Part shown: positions 25,928 to 34,102 of the stretch, piece by piece | How positions within the stretch are numbered: the first letter of the stretch is position 1 | Layout of the letters: each line of letters opens with the position of its first letter | Assembly (NCBI RefSeq): GCF_003334855.1 | Contig: NZ_QOWE01000003.1 | Location: 62,001 to 126,000, forward strand | Reading direction: 5' to 3' | DNA from: Larkinella punicea | GTDB taxonomy: Bacteria > Bacteroidota > Bacteroidia > Cytophagales > Spirosomataceae | DNA length: 64,000 nt | Position numbers and translations under genes: made by a program | The notes under the pieces: model-generated | What the model was told of the DNA's origin: nothing | The model's database searches: none | Seen by the model: only the letters and a program-made list of their open reading frames with translations

Positions 25928-26482
25928 TTATTCAATCGGGGCTAATCGGGCGTAATAAACTGAATCGTGAAAGCGACCGTTGAAGAATTTATTTTCTTTG
26001 AAATGCCCCTCTTTCCGAAAACCGCTGCGTTCCAGGACGTTGGCGGATGCCGTATTGTCCGGATCGACAATGGCTTCGATGGAATGGAGTCGTAGCACCT
26101 GAAAACCGTAGTCGACCACCGCCAGCAGGGCTTCCTGCATCAGCCCAGTTCCCTGAAAATCCGAATGCAGCAGATAGCCAACTTCAGCCCGGTAATTTTC
26201 TTTCTGAAAGCGAATGAACCCAATGGTTCCGATCACTTTGGGTTCATTTTTTAGCGCGATTCCCCACGTAATGCTTTCACCAGCCTGAATCAGCTCGTCA
26301 AACCCCCGGATCAACAAAACCGCATCGTCCACAGATTTCGCCAGGGGGCGGGGAATAAACCGCATCAGGGTTTCATTGGAACGAAGGGCAAATAAATCAT
26401 TTGCGTCGACCGCTGTCAACTGTCTGATAAGCAGCCGGTCGGTGGTTAGGATGGGGAAAGGATCAAAGTTTATGGTTAGCAT
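25928..26482 (-). CDS. GNAT N-acetyltransferase, RimJ/RimL-like
   Basis: A 184-residue acetyltransferase (Acetyltransf_3). It begins LTINFDPFPILTTDRLLIRQLT, with acetyl-CoA binding around EVGYLLHSDFQGTGLMQEAL and the late motif DPDNTASANVLERSGFRKEGHFKE. Such enzymes acetylate the N-terminus of ribosomal proteins or small amines. The open frame extends 16 codons further up, but ATG 26482 gives the normal start. It is followed (reading direction) by mqo 143 bp away and preceded by palindrome B copy 2. Confidence 0.85.
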   Translation of the reverse strand: MLTINFDPFPILTTDRLLIRQLTAVDANDLFALRSNETLMRFIPRPLAKSVDDAVLLIRGFDELIQAGESITWGIALKNEPKVIGTIGFIRFQKENYRAEVGYLLHSDFQGTGLMQEALLAVVDYGFQVLRLHSIEAIVDPDNTASANVLERSGFRKEGHFKENKFFNGRFHDSVYYARLAPIE

Positions 26483-26498
26483 AATAATGAGTTTAATG

Positions 26499-26582
26499 GG
26501 AATACGGATTGGACGGATTAAACGGATCAAAAACTGATTTTATTCTGTGTAAATCCGTTTAATCCGTTCAATCCGTGTTCCT
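26499..26582. repeat. palindrome family B, copy 2
   Basis: Arms of about 29 bp built from repeats of CGGAT; the left arm starts GGAATACGGATTGGACGGAT and the right arm is its near-exact reverse complement. The right arm ends 5 bp before the TrpB2 stop codon at 26588. Confidence 0.88.
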
Positions 26583-26587
26583 ATCGA

Positions 26588-27952
26588 TCAGGCAATCAAC
26601 GGCGTATCCAATTCCGCCAGCGACTCCAGAATTTCTTCCTGCGTCACTTCATGTTCCACCAGTTTGCCCGACAAATACTGCTCGTAGGCACTCATGTCGA
26701 AGTGGCCGTGGCCGCAAAGGTTGAACAAAATCGTTTTGGCGGTTCCTTCTTCTTTGGCCCGTTGGGCTTCCCGAATGGCCGTCGCAATGGCGTGCGTGGC
26801 TTCCGGTGCCGGAATGATGCCCTCGGTTTTGGCAAATTTGATCCCCGCTTCGAAACACTCCAACTGCTTGAGTGCCTGCGCTTCGATCAGGCCGTCTTTG
26901 AGCAACTGGCTCACGATGGCCCCCGCGCCGTGGTACCGCAAACCGCCCGCGTGAATCGGGGCCGGAATGAAATTGTGACCCAGCGTGTACATCGGCAGGA
27001 GGGGCGTCATGCCCACGGTGTCGCCCAGGTCGTAGCGGAACACCCCACGCGTCAGCTTGGGGCAGGAAGCCGGTTCGGCAGCAATGCAGCGGATTTTTTT
27101 GCCTTCTTCCAGGTTGTAGCGCAGGAACGGGAACGTAATTCCGGCAAAGTTGGAACCACCGCCAAACGGAGCGACAATGACATCGGGGAAATCACCGGCC
27201 TGCTCCAGTTGCTTGATGGCTTCGAGGCCGATGACCGTCTGGTGCATCAGCACGTGGTTGAGCACCGAGCCGAGGGCGTATTTGGTGTTTTCGTCCTGAA
27301 ACGCCAGTTCGACGGCTTCCGAAATGGCAATGCCCAGACTACCCGGCGAATTGGGGTCGCCCGCCAGAATTTTCTTGCCGGCTTCGGTGCGGTTCGAGGG
27401 GGAGGGGTACACCGTCGCGCCCCAGGTGTTCATCATGATTTTGCGGTACGGTTTGCCGTCGTAACTCGCCCGAACCATGTAGACTTCACACTCGATACCG
27501 AACAGTTGACAGGCAAAACTCAGTGCGCTGCCCCACTGACCTGCGCCGGTTTCGGTCGTAATTCGCTTAACGCCAGCCTGTTTGTTGTAATACGCCTGCG
27601 GAACCGCCGTGTTGGGTTTGTGTGAACCGGCGGGGCTGCCACCTTCATACTTGTAGTAAATCTTGGCGGGGGTGTCCAGCAATTTCTCCAGACCGTAGGC
27701 GCGGAACATCGGCGTGGGACGCCAGATTTTATAAATTTCGCGGACTTCGTCGGGAATATCGACCCATTTGTCAGTCGTGACTTCCTGCTTGATCAGCTCC
27801 ATCGGAAACAACGGCGCCAGCATGTCGGGGCCAATGGGTTCTTTTGTGCCGGGATGCAGGGGTGGCAGTGGCTTGTTGGGCATGTCGGCCACGATGTTGT
27901 ACCATTTTTCGGGAATGTCGGCTTCGCTCAGGATAAATTTTTTCTGTGCCAT
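26588..27952 (-). CDS. trpB2: TrpB-like PLP enzyme (TrpB2 type)
   Basis: A 454-residue pyridoxal-phosphate enzyme of the tryptophan synthase beta 2 group. It has the long N-terminus typical of TrpB2 ([22 protein letters not shown]), the Schiff-base Lys112 in [18 protein letters not shown] and the phosphate loop GGGSNFAG. TrpB2 proteins make tryptophan from indole and serine or act as serine dehydratase-like enzymes without a TrpA partner. No other trp gene is adjacent, supporting a stand-alone role. Confidence 0.9.
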   Translation of the reverse strand: MAQKKFILSEADIPEKWYNIVADMPNKPLPPLHPGTKEPIGPDMLAPLFPMELIKQEVTTDKWVDIPDEVREIYKIWRPTPMFRAYGLEKLLDTPAKIYYKYEGGSPAGSHKPNTAVPQAYYNKQAGVKRITTETGAGQWGSALSFACQLFGIECEVYMVRASYDGKPYRKIMMNTWGATVYPSPSNRTEAGKKILAGDPNSPGSLGIAISEAVELAFQDENTKYALGSVLNHVLMHQTVIGLEAIKQLEQAGDFPDVIVAPFGGGSNFAGITFPFLRYNLEEGKKIRCIAAEPASCPKLTRGVFRYDLGDTVGMTPLLPMYTLGHNFIPAPIHAGGLRYHGAGAIVSQLLKDGLIEAQALKQLECFEAGIKFAKTEGIIPAPEATHAIATAIREAQRAKEEGTAKTILFNLCGHGHFDMSAYEQYLSGKLVEHEVTQEEILESLAELDTPLIA

Positions 27953-28013
27953 GCGTTTACGGGGTCTGGAAAATAATGAACCCCTAACTTAGCAATTTAC
28001 CCGATGTATTGCG

Positions 28014-28439
28014 ATGACAATTCGACAAATTAAACCGGAACAGACGTATACCCTGCGTCACGAGGTGCTGTGGCCCGATAAACCGTTTGACTACGTGGTG
28101 CTGGAAGAAGACGCCGAAGGGCATCATTACGGGGCTTTCCAGGATGCTGATCTGGTGGCGGTTATTTCACTATTTGAAGAAAACGGGGTCGCCCGCTTTC
28201 GAAAATTTGCCACCCGCCCCGATTGCCAGCGGCAGGGCGTTGGAACCCAATTACTGGCCTTCGTACTAGAAGAAGCCCGGCGGATGGGCGCTAAAACAAT
28301 CTGGTGCGATGCCCGGCTTTCGGCGGCTGATTTTTACCAACGATTCGGCATGGAACCGGAAGGGGAAGTGTTTCACAAAGGGCCGATTCCGTATTCGAAA
28401 TTTGTGTTGACATTGAGTCTTTCACCCCCAACCCCCTGA
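28014..28439 (+). CDS. GNAT family N-acetyltransferase
   Basis: A 141-residue acetyltransferase with the acetyl-CoA loop RPDCQRQGVGTQLLAFVLEEA and the ElaA-like order (YTLRHEVLWPDKP at the start, ADFYQRFGMEPEGEVFHKGPIPY near the end). The substrate is unknown. The final residues (LSLSPPTP) and the stop codon are encoded by the left arm of a family A-type palindrome, so the original C-terminus has been replaced or trimmed by the element. It is divergent from trpB2 with a 61-bp gap. Confidence 0.82.
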   Translation: MTIRQIKPEQTYTLRHEVLWPDKPFDYVVLEEDAEGHHYGAFQDADLVAVISLFEENGVARFRKFATRPDCQRQGVGTQLLAFVLEEARRMGAKTIWCDARLSAADFYQRFGMEPEGEVFHKGPIPYSKFVLTLSLSPPTP

Positions 28440-28493
28440 AGGGGGCTTTTAACGCCAGATGTGATAGCCCCAGGGGGTTGGGGGTGAAAGACT
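28416..28493. repeat. palindrome family A-related, copy 5, overlapping two gene ends
   Basis: Arms of about 30 bp (AGTCTTTCACCCCCAACC... and its reverse complement) with core CCCCCTGAAGGGGG. The stop of the plus-strand acetyltransferase (28437-28439) and of the minus-strand deacetylase (28492-28494) both fall in it. Confidence 0.9.
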
Positions 28494-29418
28494 ATTTGAA
28501 ACTATTCACCATGCTATTGTGCAACGTCCGGGGACTCCAATAGCCGCTGGCGATGATCCGGCGAACAGATAGCAACGGATTTTCGTCATCGCGTTTCTTT
28601 TCAGCCAGTTGATAGGCACCTAGATAGCCTCGTTTCTTCAGTTCAACCGTGGCTTCGTGGTTCCAGAGACCGAACGGATAGGCAAAATGCTTGATCGGTT
28701 TTCCGGTGATGGCTTCCAGTTTTTTGGTCGGTTCTTCAATCTGCGTCACCCAATCCTGGCCCTGGTATTTTTTGACGTTGTGGTGATCCCAGGTATGACA
28801 GCCGATGGTATGCCCCCGGTCGGCCAGGTCCTTGATCTGCTGTTTGTCCATGTAGGGCTGGTAGCCGCGTCGTCCGATGGCTACGGTCATGATGAAGAAA
28901 GCGGCTTTGTAGTTGTGCTTCTCCAGAATGGGAACGGCGGTTTCGTATTGGTCCAGGTCCCCGTCGTCGAACGTAATCATGACCGGTTTGGGGGGCAACG
29001 GGGCGCCGGTGGTCAGGTACGCATACAACTGATCCGGCAGAATGGCGTGATAGCCGCTGTCGGCCAGCATTTTGATTTGGGCTTCAAAAACCGAGGTGGG
29101 GCAGATGTAATCTTTCGCACTCTTTGAATCCTTGGCGCGCCATTCCCGAATCTGGTGATAGCACAAAATCGGCACCTGTTTGCGGCTCAGGATGGTGGCG
29201 GCATCGGCGATGCTACCAGCCGGAATCGTTGCCGGGTCGGGTGTGGTTCCGGGTTCTGTTGTGGTCGATGAAACCGGGATGGCGGTCGCTACAGTGGCGC
29301 TATCACTTTTATTGTCAGTGGTTTGTGAGGTTTCTTTTGTTTGAGAGCAGGAGACCAGGGTAGCGGCAGTCAATAGCGAAATGGCAAGGGGTAATCGGGC
29401 ACTCTTTGTAATACTCAT
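28492..29418 (-). CDS. polysaccharide deacetylase family lipoprotein
   Basis: A 308-residue NodB-homology deacetylase. The signal peptide ends in a lipobox (LVSC, Cys near residue 23), followed by a Ser/Thr-rich linker. The catalytic domain has MITFDDGDLDQYETAVPIL (Asp-Asp metal site), GHTIGCHTWDHHNV (His-x3-His) and FAYPFGLWN. It should remove acetyl groups from a cell-envelope polysaccharide such as poly-GlcNAc or peptidoglycan at the membrane surface. The frame extends 31 codons upstream, but the ATG at 29418 produces the lipoprotein signal. Confidence 0.86.
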   Translation of the reverse strand: MSITKSARLPLAISLLTAATLVSCSQTKETSQTTDNKSDSATVATAIPVSSTTTEPGTTPDPATIPAGSIADAATILSRKQVPILCYHQIREWRAKDSKSAKDYICPTSVFEAQIKMLADSGYHAILPDQLYAYLTTGAPLPPKPVMITFDDGDLDQYETAVPILEKHNYKAAFFIMTVAIGRRGYQPYMDKQQIKDLADRGHTIGCHTWDHHNVKKYQGQDWVTQIEEPTKKLEAITGKPIKHFAYPFGLWNHEATVELKKRGYLGAYQLAEKKRDDENPLLSVRRIIASGYWSPRTLHNSMVNSFK

Positions 29419-29550
29419 CTTCTTCCGGGCGACACAATTGGATGGTGAAATGGAGTTGGTCTGGGGAAATATACGCAAAAGGTTTTGTTGGTAACTCCGG
29501 AAGTTATTCAAAGTGCCGACTATTTTTTTTGCAAAAGCGTTTCGCTCTGA

Positions 29551-29865
29551 CTATGAGACAGATTGTTCCTCTTCCCTTTTGAGACGACCTTCCAGCCAGA
29601 ATGTACCGAAAGGAACCAGAGACGCAATAAAGGCAACGATCACGCGGACGAATGACCAGCGACGGTCGAAAGCTACGGCAATCAGAGCGATGAGGTAGGC
29701 AATAAACAGAACGCCGTGCGCCCAGCCAACGTATTTAACGGCCAGCGGCCAACCCGCCCAGTATTTTAACGGCATGGCAATGCCCAGCAGAACGAGGTAG
29801 GAAATACCTTCCAGAATACCGATGAAACGGAAACGACTGAGTGGGGTTTTGAGGGAAAGTGGCAT
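29551..29865 (-). CDS. DUF3817 membrane protein
   Basis: A 104-residue protein with three transmembrane helices (about 12-31, 42-63 and 70-92) and the DUF3817 pattern RFIGILEGISYLVLLGIAMPLKYW and VGWAHGVLFIAYL. The family (YdzA-like) has no assigned function. It lies between sufB and the deacetylase on the same strand, but the gaps of 132 and 247 bp suggest separate transcription. Confidence 0.8.
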   Translation of the reverse strand: MPLSLKTPLSRFRFIGILEGISYLVLLGIAMPLKYWAGWPLAVKYVGWAHGVLFIAYLIALIAVAFDRRWSFVRVIVAFIASLVPFGTFWLEGRLKREEEQSVS

Positions 29866-29971
29866 AAATTTCAGCTAGGAGAAGATTCCGGTTATGTATC
29901 GTACGCAAAAGTACGGCAGCCGGTCATTATATTCCTGTTATGTTGGAATAAGACGGTTTAATCTTTTGGAT

Positions 29972-30043
29972 AAGAACACGGATGAAGCGGATTGCACGGA
30001 TAAAAATCCGTTTTAATCGTTTTAATCCGCTTCATCCGGGCTC
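29972..30043. repeat. palindrome family B, copy 3
   Basis: GAACACGGATGAAGCGGATT pairs with its reverse complement with two mismatches across a 20-bp arm, around a central ATCCG-rich loop. It lies downstream of sufB and upstream of the DUF3817 gene. Confidence 0.82.
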
Positions 30044-30061
30044 CCATCAAAAAGCTTAAAA

Positions 30062-30092
30062 CAAAAAAGGCAAGCCGAAGCCTGCCTTTTCT
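30062..30092 (-). terminator. intrinsic terminator of sufB
   Basis: On the minus strand AAGGCAGGC, a TTCG tetraloop and GCTTGCCTT form a stem followed by TTTTTTGT, 20 bp after the sufB stop. Confidence 0.85.
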
Positions 30093-30112
30093 ATGAATAG
30101 TCGAAAGCAGGT

Positions 30113-31558
30113 TTATCCTACACTTCCTTCCAGACTGATTTCCAGTAATTTCTGAGCCTCCACCGCAAATTCCATCGGCAACTGGTTCAGCACTTCTTTG
30201 GCATAGCCATTGATGATCAGCGCCACGGCTTGCTCCGTCGGAATACCGCGTTGGTTGCAATAAAAAAGTTGATCTTCACCAATTTTGGATGTTGTCGCTT
30301 CGTGTTCGACAGTCGCCGTCTGGTTGTTCACTTCGATGTACGGGAACGTGTGCGCCCCGCAGCGGTCGCCCAATAGGAGGGAGTCGCACTGGGAGTGATT
30401 CCGGGCATTTTCGGCCCGCTTGAACACCTGCACCAGACCCCGGTACGAGTTCTGACTTTTACCGGCCGAAATTCCTTTCGACACAATCCGGCTTTTGGTG
30501 TTCTTGCCGACGTGAATCATCTTGGTTCCAGTATCGGCCTGCTGGTAGTTGTTGGTCACCGCTACCGAATAGAACTCACCGATCGAGTAATCACCTTTCA
30601 GAATTACCGACGGGTATTTCCAGGTGATGGCCGAACCGGTTTCTACCTGGGTCCAGGAGATTTTCGAATGAGCACCTTCGCAAATACCGCGTTTGGTCAC
30701 GAAGTTGTAAATACCGCCTTTCCCTTCCTTGTCGCCCGGATACCAGTTCTGAACGGTCGAGTATTTGATCTGGGCATCTTTTGCCGCAACCAGTTCAACC
30801 ACAGCCGCGTGCAACTGGTTTTCGTCGCGCATCGGGGCCGTACAACCTTCCAGATAACTCACGTAGGAGCCTTCGTCGGCCACGATCAGCGTCCGTTCGA
30901 ATTGCCCGGTTCCGGCCGCGTTGATCCGGAAATAGGTCGAAAGTTCCATCGGGCAACGAACGCCTTTGGGTATGTAGCAGAACGAGCCGTCGGAAAAAAC
31001 CGCTGAGTTGAGAGCCGCAAAGTAATTATCTCTTGGCGGAACCACCGAGCCCAGGTATTTTTTGACCAGCTCGGGATGTTCCTGAACGGCTTCGGTCATC
31101 GAACAGAAAATGATGCCGAGTTCTTTCAGTTTTACTTTAAAGGTCGTGGCAATGGAAACCGAGTCGATCACGGCGTCGACCGCAACGCCCGACAGCCGTT
31201 CCTGTTCCTGCAACGAAATGCCCAGCCGCTCGAACGTGGCGCGCAGCTCGGGATCGATCTCGTCCAGGCTGTTGATGGTTTTTTTCTGCTTCGGAGCCGA
31301 GTAGTATTTAAGTCCTTGATAATCGATAGCGGGGTACTTGAGGTTCGGCCAATGGGGTTCAGACAGCGTTACCCAATACCGATACGCTTTCAATCGCCAT
31401 TCCAGCATCCATTCCGGTTCATTCTTCTTGGCAGAGATAAACCGAACGATGTCTTCGCTCAGGCCAATCGGTGCCTCATCCGCTTCAATCAGCGTTTCGA
31501 AACCGTACTTGTATTCGGAATTGGTAATACTCTCTAAAATTTCAACGTCTTTGCTCAT
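30113..31558 (-). CDS. sufB: Fe-S cluster assembly protein SufB
   Basis: A 481-residue scaffold protein of the SUF system that builds iron-sulfur clusters with SufC and SufD. It shows the conserved C-terminal beta-helix ([35 protein letters not shown]) and the C-terminal block with [30 protein letters not shown]. The length is normal. sufC, sufD and sufS are not visible: the next upstream gene is an Lrp regulator, so sufB is either separated from its partners or they lie elsewhere. It has its own terminator. Confidence 0.95.
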   Translation of the reverse strand: MSKDVEILESITNSEYKYGFETLIEADEAPIGLSEDIVRFISAKKNEPEWMLEWRLKAYRYWVTLSEPHWPNLKYPAIDYQGLKYYSAPKQKKTINSLDEIDPELRATFERLGISLQEQERLSGVAVDAVIDSVSIATTFKVKLKELGIIFCSMTEAVQEHPELVKKYLGSVVPPRDNYFAALNSAVFSDGSFCYIPKGVRCPMELSTYFRINAAGTGQFERTLIVADEGSYVSYLEGCTAPMRDENQLHAAVVELVAAKDAQIKYSTVQNWYPGDKEGKGGIYNFVTKRGICEGAHSKISWTQVETGSAITWKYPSVILKGDYSIGEFYSVAVTNNYQQADTGTKMIHVGKNTKSRIVSKGISAGKSQNSYRGLVQVFKRAENARNHSQCDSLLLGDRCGAHTFPYIEVNNQTATVEHEATTSKIGEDQLFYCNQRGIPTEQAVALIINGYAKEVLNQLPMEFAVEAQKLLEISLEGSVG

Positions 31559-31715
31559 GATGGGTTGCGGGCTAATACACGCAAAAGTCTATAGGATAAC
31601 ACAACGGACCGGGGGACTGTTCCATTCTGATTAGGCAAATATCGGAAAGTTTCCCTTTAATTTGGTAAAACTGATTAAACTAAGCCGCAGAACGCCGGGT
31701 GGTCGGGTAAATTCA

Positions 31716-32204
31716 TTATTCCTTATCGGTGGGCACATTGACCCCAAATGGAATGGGTCGGGAAATCCGTTCTTCTAATGAAATAAACGTCTCGGTGCGT
31801 TGAATACCGCCCACTTTCTGAATTTTATCGTGCAAAACTTCGCGCAGGTGCTGGGTATCGCGGCAGACTATCTTGGCAAAAATGCTGTAAATACCGGTCG
31901 TATAATGGATATTAACAACTTCGGGAATTTTCATTAATTCGGTGGCAACGTCTTCGTAAAGGGAGCTTTTGTCCAGATAGATGCCCAGAAAACCGCTGAT
32001 GTCCCAGCCTAATTTGGTGTGATCGATGACCAGTTGAGAACCGCGAACGATGCCCATCTGCTCCATTTTTTTCATCCGGACGTGAACGGTACCGCCCGAG
32101 ACAAAAATCCGTTTACCGATTTCAGTGTAGGCCATGTTGGCGTCTTCCATCAATAACGTGAGGATCTTGAGATCGACATTGTCAATCTCTAAATTTTTTT
32201 CCAT
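31716..32204 (-). CDS. Lrp/AsnC family transcriptional regulator
   Basis: A 162-residue regulator. It has an N-terminal winged HTH (NVDLKILTLLMEDANMAYTEIGKRIFVSGGTVHVRMKKMEQMG) and a C-terminal RAM ligand domain (about 75-150, ending TETFISLEERISRPI). Such proteins sense amino acids and act as octamers. The gene is divergent from the tRNA-like RNA gene; its 5' region contains AT-rich tracts (TTTTTCTAAAATTTTTC) that could be binding sites. It lies 157 bp upstream of sufB on the same strand. Confidence 0.9.
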   Translation of the reverse strand: MEKNLEIDNVDLKILTLLMEDANMAYTEIGKRIFVSGGTVHVRMKKMEQMGIVRGSQLVIDHTKLGWDISGFLGIYLDKSSLYEDVATELMKIPEVVNIHYTTGIYSIFAKIVCRDTQHLREVLHDKIQKVGGIQRTETFISLEERISRPIPFGVNVPTDKE

Positions 32205-32288
32205 TTGAACCGTAAAATTTTTAATATCCTCAACAAAATAAGTGATATTTTGAGAAAACAGAAATTTTTCTAAAATTTTTCTAAAGAA

Positions 32289-32321
32289 TTTGTAAACTTG
32301 TACGGATTTACATTAACTTTG
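32289..32321 (+). promoter_or_regulatory. consensus promoter for the tRNA-like RNA gene
   Basis: TTTG at 32289-32292, a 21-bp spacer and TAACTTTG at 32314-32321 give an exact match to both Bacteroidota promoter boxes (TTTG and TAnnTTTG). Predicted transcription start is near 32330. This is one of the best promoters in the window. Confidence 0.7.
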
Positions 32322-32376
32322 CATTGTTCAAACGGTAAACTGGTCAAAACGCCGGGCGAATCGAATTCTTTTACCT

Positions 32377-32536
32377 TGTAGGATGTCGAAATTGGCAGAC
32401 GTGCCCTCCTGTCTCGGGGGTGGTGAGTTCGGGATAAACGCAGCATAATGCCGCTTGCAAAAGCGACTGGGGTTGACCACCAGAAGTTGTACTGTAGCTA
32501 ACCGCACCGTGGGTGGTTCGAGTCCCCCTCCTACAG
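32377..32536 (+). ncRNA. tRNA-like RNA with oversized variable arm and GUC anticodon loop
   Basis: A class-II tRNA outline can be traced. The acceptor stem is 32377-32383 (TGTAGGA) with 32529-32535 (TCCTACA), 7 of 7 pairs, then G73. The D-arm (CGAAATTGGCAGACG) is of Leu type. The anticodon stem CCCTC/GGGGG closes the 7-nt loop CTGTCTC, whose anticodon would be GTC. The T-loop is GGTTCGAGTCC with one mismatch in the T-stem. The variable region (32421-32511) is about 90 nt instead of 10-20, with a closing stem TGGTG/CACCG and an inner CGCTT/AAGCG hairpin. G34, U35, C36, C38 and G73 are aspartate identity features. No CCA is encoded. It may be a degenerate tRNA or an undescribed ncRNA; a normal translating tRNA is unlikely. 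Confidence 0.5.
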
Positions 32537-32650
32537 CATATGGCCTGATTTGGATCAGCCGCAACATAATTAAGGCTTCGGCAGCTCAATTTGGTTTCTG
32601 TAGCTGCATTCCGATTGGTTTTTAGTTTGTTGATGAAGTGTAATCTTAAC

Positions 32651-32684
32651 ACGCCGGCTCAGGTTGAGGCCGGCGTTGTTTGTT
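32651..32684 (+). terminator. intrinsic terminator after the tRNA-like RNA
   Basis: ACGCCGGC and GCCGGCGT form an 8-bp GC stem followed by TGTTTGTT. It ends 10 bp before the DUF819 start codon, so it could also act as an attenuator for that gene. Between the tRNA-like part and this stem are two smaller hairpins (about 32542-32560 and 32580-32606). Confidence 0.6.
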
Positions 32685-32693
32685 ATAGCTCAG

Positions 32694-33920
32694 ATGTCAG
32701 ACCCCATTACCCTCGGCGCCCTTTTTCTGATTTTAGCAGCGGTTCTGACCACCGCCGACAGTGCGCTTCCGTTCTGGCAGAAGTTCTATCAGTACGTTCC
32801 GGCCACGCTTCTTTGTTACTTTGTTCCCTCTTTATTAAATACTTTTGGACTGGTCGATGCCGACAACACCGAATTATACCCCGTGGTGTCGCGCGTCCTG
32901 CTACCGGCTTCCCTGGTTCTCTTCACACTGAGTGTCGATTTCAAGGCTTTTCGGCGGCTGGGGCGTAAATCCATTCTGATGTTTGCCGCTTCGGCCATCA
33001 GCATCATGCTTGGCGGTCCGCTGGCGGTTTGGGTCATCGCCCAGGTTGCGCCGGAACTGGTCGGCGGACAGGGGCCGGATTCCGTCTGGCGCGGACTGGC
33101 CACGCTGGCCGGCACCTGGATTGGTGGCGGAGCCAACCAAACCGCTCTGAAAGAAGTGTTTCTACCCAGTAGCAATCTGTTTTCCGCCATTGTAACCGTT
33201 GATGTGTTTGTGTCCAATCTCTGGCTGGGGGCGTTGTTGTACGGCGCAGGTCATTCCGCTGCCATCGATCGCTGGCTGGGTGCCGACGCCAGTGCGGTGG
33301 AAGAAGTGAAGCAACGAATTCAAAATCAGGTTAATGCGATTCGCCGAATACCCTCCGCCACCGATTTGGTCGTGATTCTGGCGGTCGGTTTCGGGGCCAC
33401 GGCGGTTGCCCACGCGCTGGCCGACCAGATTGCACCCTATATTGACCGGAACTCCCCGTTACTCAGCCAATTCAGCCTGAATGCGCCGTTTTTCTGGATT
33501 GTTGGTCTGGCCACGGCCATCGGCATTGGGCTTTCTTTCACCAAAGCCCGGAATCTGGAAGGCGCGGGTGCGTCGAAAGTTGCCACGGTTTTTCTGTACC
33601 TGATGATTGCTACCATCGGCCTGAAAATGAACATCCTGGCCATTGCCGATCACCCGGGTTTGATTCTGGTCGGGGTGGTCTGGATGCTTTTTCATGTGCT
33701 GTTGATGATCGGTTTCATCCGGTTAATCCGCGCTCCGTATTTTTTTCTGGCGGTGGGCAGTCAGGCTTGCATCGGTGGCCCGGCCACTGCCCCAATCATT
33801 GCGGCTGCTTTCCACCCGGTTTTAGCCCCGGTGGGTGTCCTGATGGCGATTTTAGGGTATGCCGTCGGAACCTACATGGGTTATGTCTGCGGGATCCTGA
33901 TGCAATTGGCATCACCCTAA
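32694..33920 (+). CDS. DUF819 family membrane protein
   Basis: A 408-residue polytopic inner-membrane protein with about ten transmembrane helices. The DUF819 (YjcL-like) hallmarks are LFTLSVDFKAFRRLG, LAGTWIGGGANQTALKEVF, NLWLGALLYGAG and SQACIGGPATAPIIAAAFHP, an internal two-fold repeat typical of transporters. The substrate is unknown. The ATG at 32694 comes just after the GC hairpin at 32651-32684; a TTG at 32664 would put the start inside that hairpin. The stop lies in the first palindrome of family C. Confidence 0.85.
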   Translation: MSDPITLGALFLILAAVLTTADSALPFWQKFYQYVPATLLCYFVPSLLNTFGLVDADNTELYPVVSRVLLPASLVLFTLSVDFKAFRRLGRKSILMFAASAISIMLGGPLAVWVIAQVAPELVGGQGPDSVWRGLATLAGTWIGGGANQTALKEVFLPSSNLFSAIVTVDVFVSNLWLGALLYGAGHSAAIDRWLGADASAVEEVKQRIQNQVNAIRRIPSATDLVVILAVGFGATAVAHALADQIAPYIDRNSPLLSQFSLNAPFFWIVGLATAIGIGLSFTKARNLEGAGASKVATVFLYLMIATIGLKMNILAIADHPGLILVGVVWMLFHVLLMIGFIRLIRAPYFFLAVGSQACIGGPATAPIIAAAFHPVLAPVGVLMAILGYAVGTYMGYVCGILMQLASP

Positions 33921-34037
33921 CCCTGTCAGCGCCGGGCTGTCGATACAGTCGCAGACCCTGACAGGGTTAAGTACATCGTTGTTAAGTACCAGTCATCGTT
34001 CATCACCCTGTCAGGGTCTGCGACCGCTGACAGGGTG
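33918..34037. repeat. palindrome family C, copy 1 (two tandem hairpins)
   Basis: Two separate inverted repeats built on CCCTGTCAG/CTGACAGGG: 33918-33929 with 33958-33969, and 34004-34014 with 34027-34037. The DUF819 stop codon is the first three bases of the first arm. Confidence 0.85.
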
Positions 34038-34060
34038 ACGAGAATCTGCGGTTTTTTAAG

Positions 34061-34068
34061 TATTTTTG
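34061..34068 (+). promoter_or_regulatory. predicted promoter -7 box for lepA
   Basis: TATTTTTG matches TAnnTTTG, 34 bp before the GTG start of lepA; no clear -33 box. Confidence 0.45.
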
Positions 34069-34102
34069 CATTTACACCGAGACAGACAACCGTTTTCACA
34101 GC

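Noticed and set aside
32377-32536. tmRNA, RNase P RNA, SRP RNA or a tRNA interrupted by a group I intron
   Set aside because: There is no tmRNA tag frame or Ala-type end, no RNase P or SRP consensus, and the extra sequence is in the variable region and too short for a group I intron, which normally sits in the anticodon loop.
32371-32652. Short minus-strand frames over the tRNA-like RNA
   Set aside because: They have no homology and run opposite a promoter, structured RNA and terminator on the plus strand.
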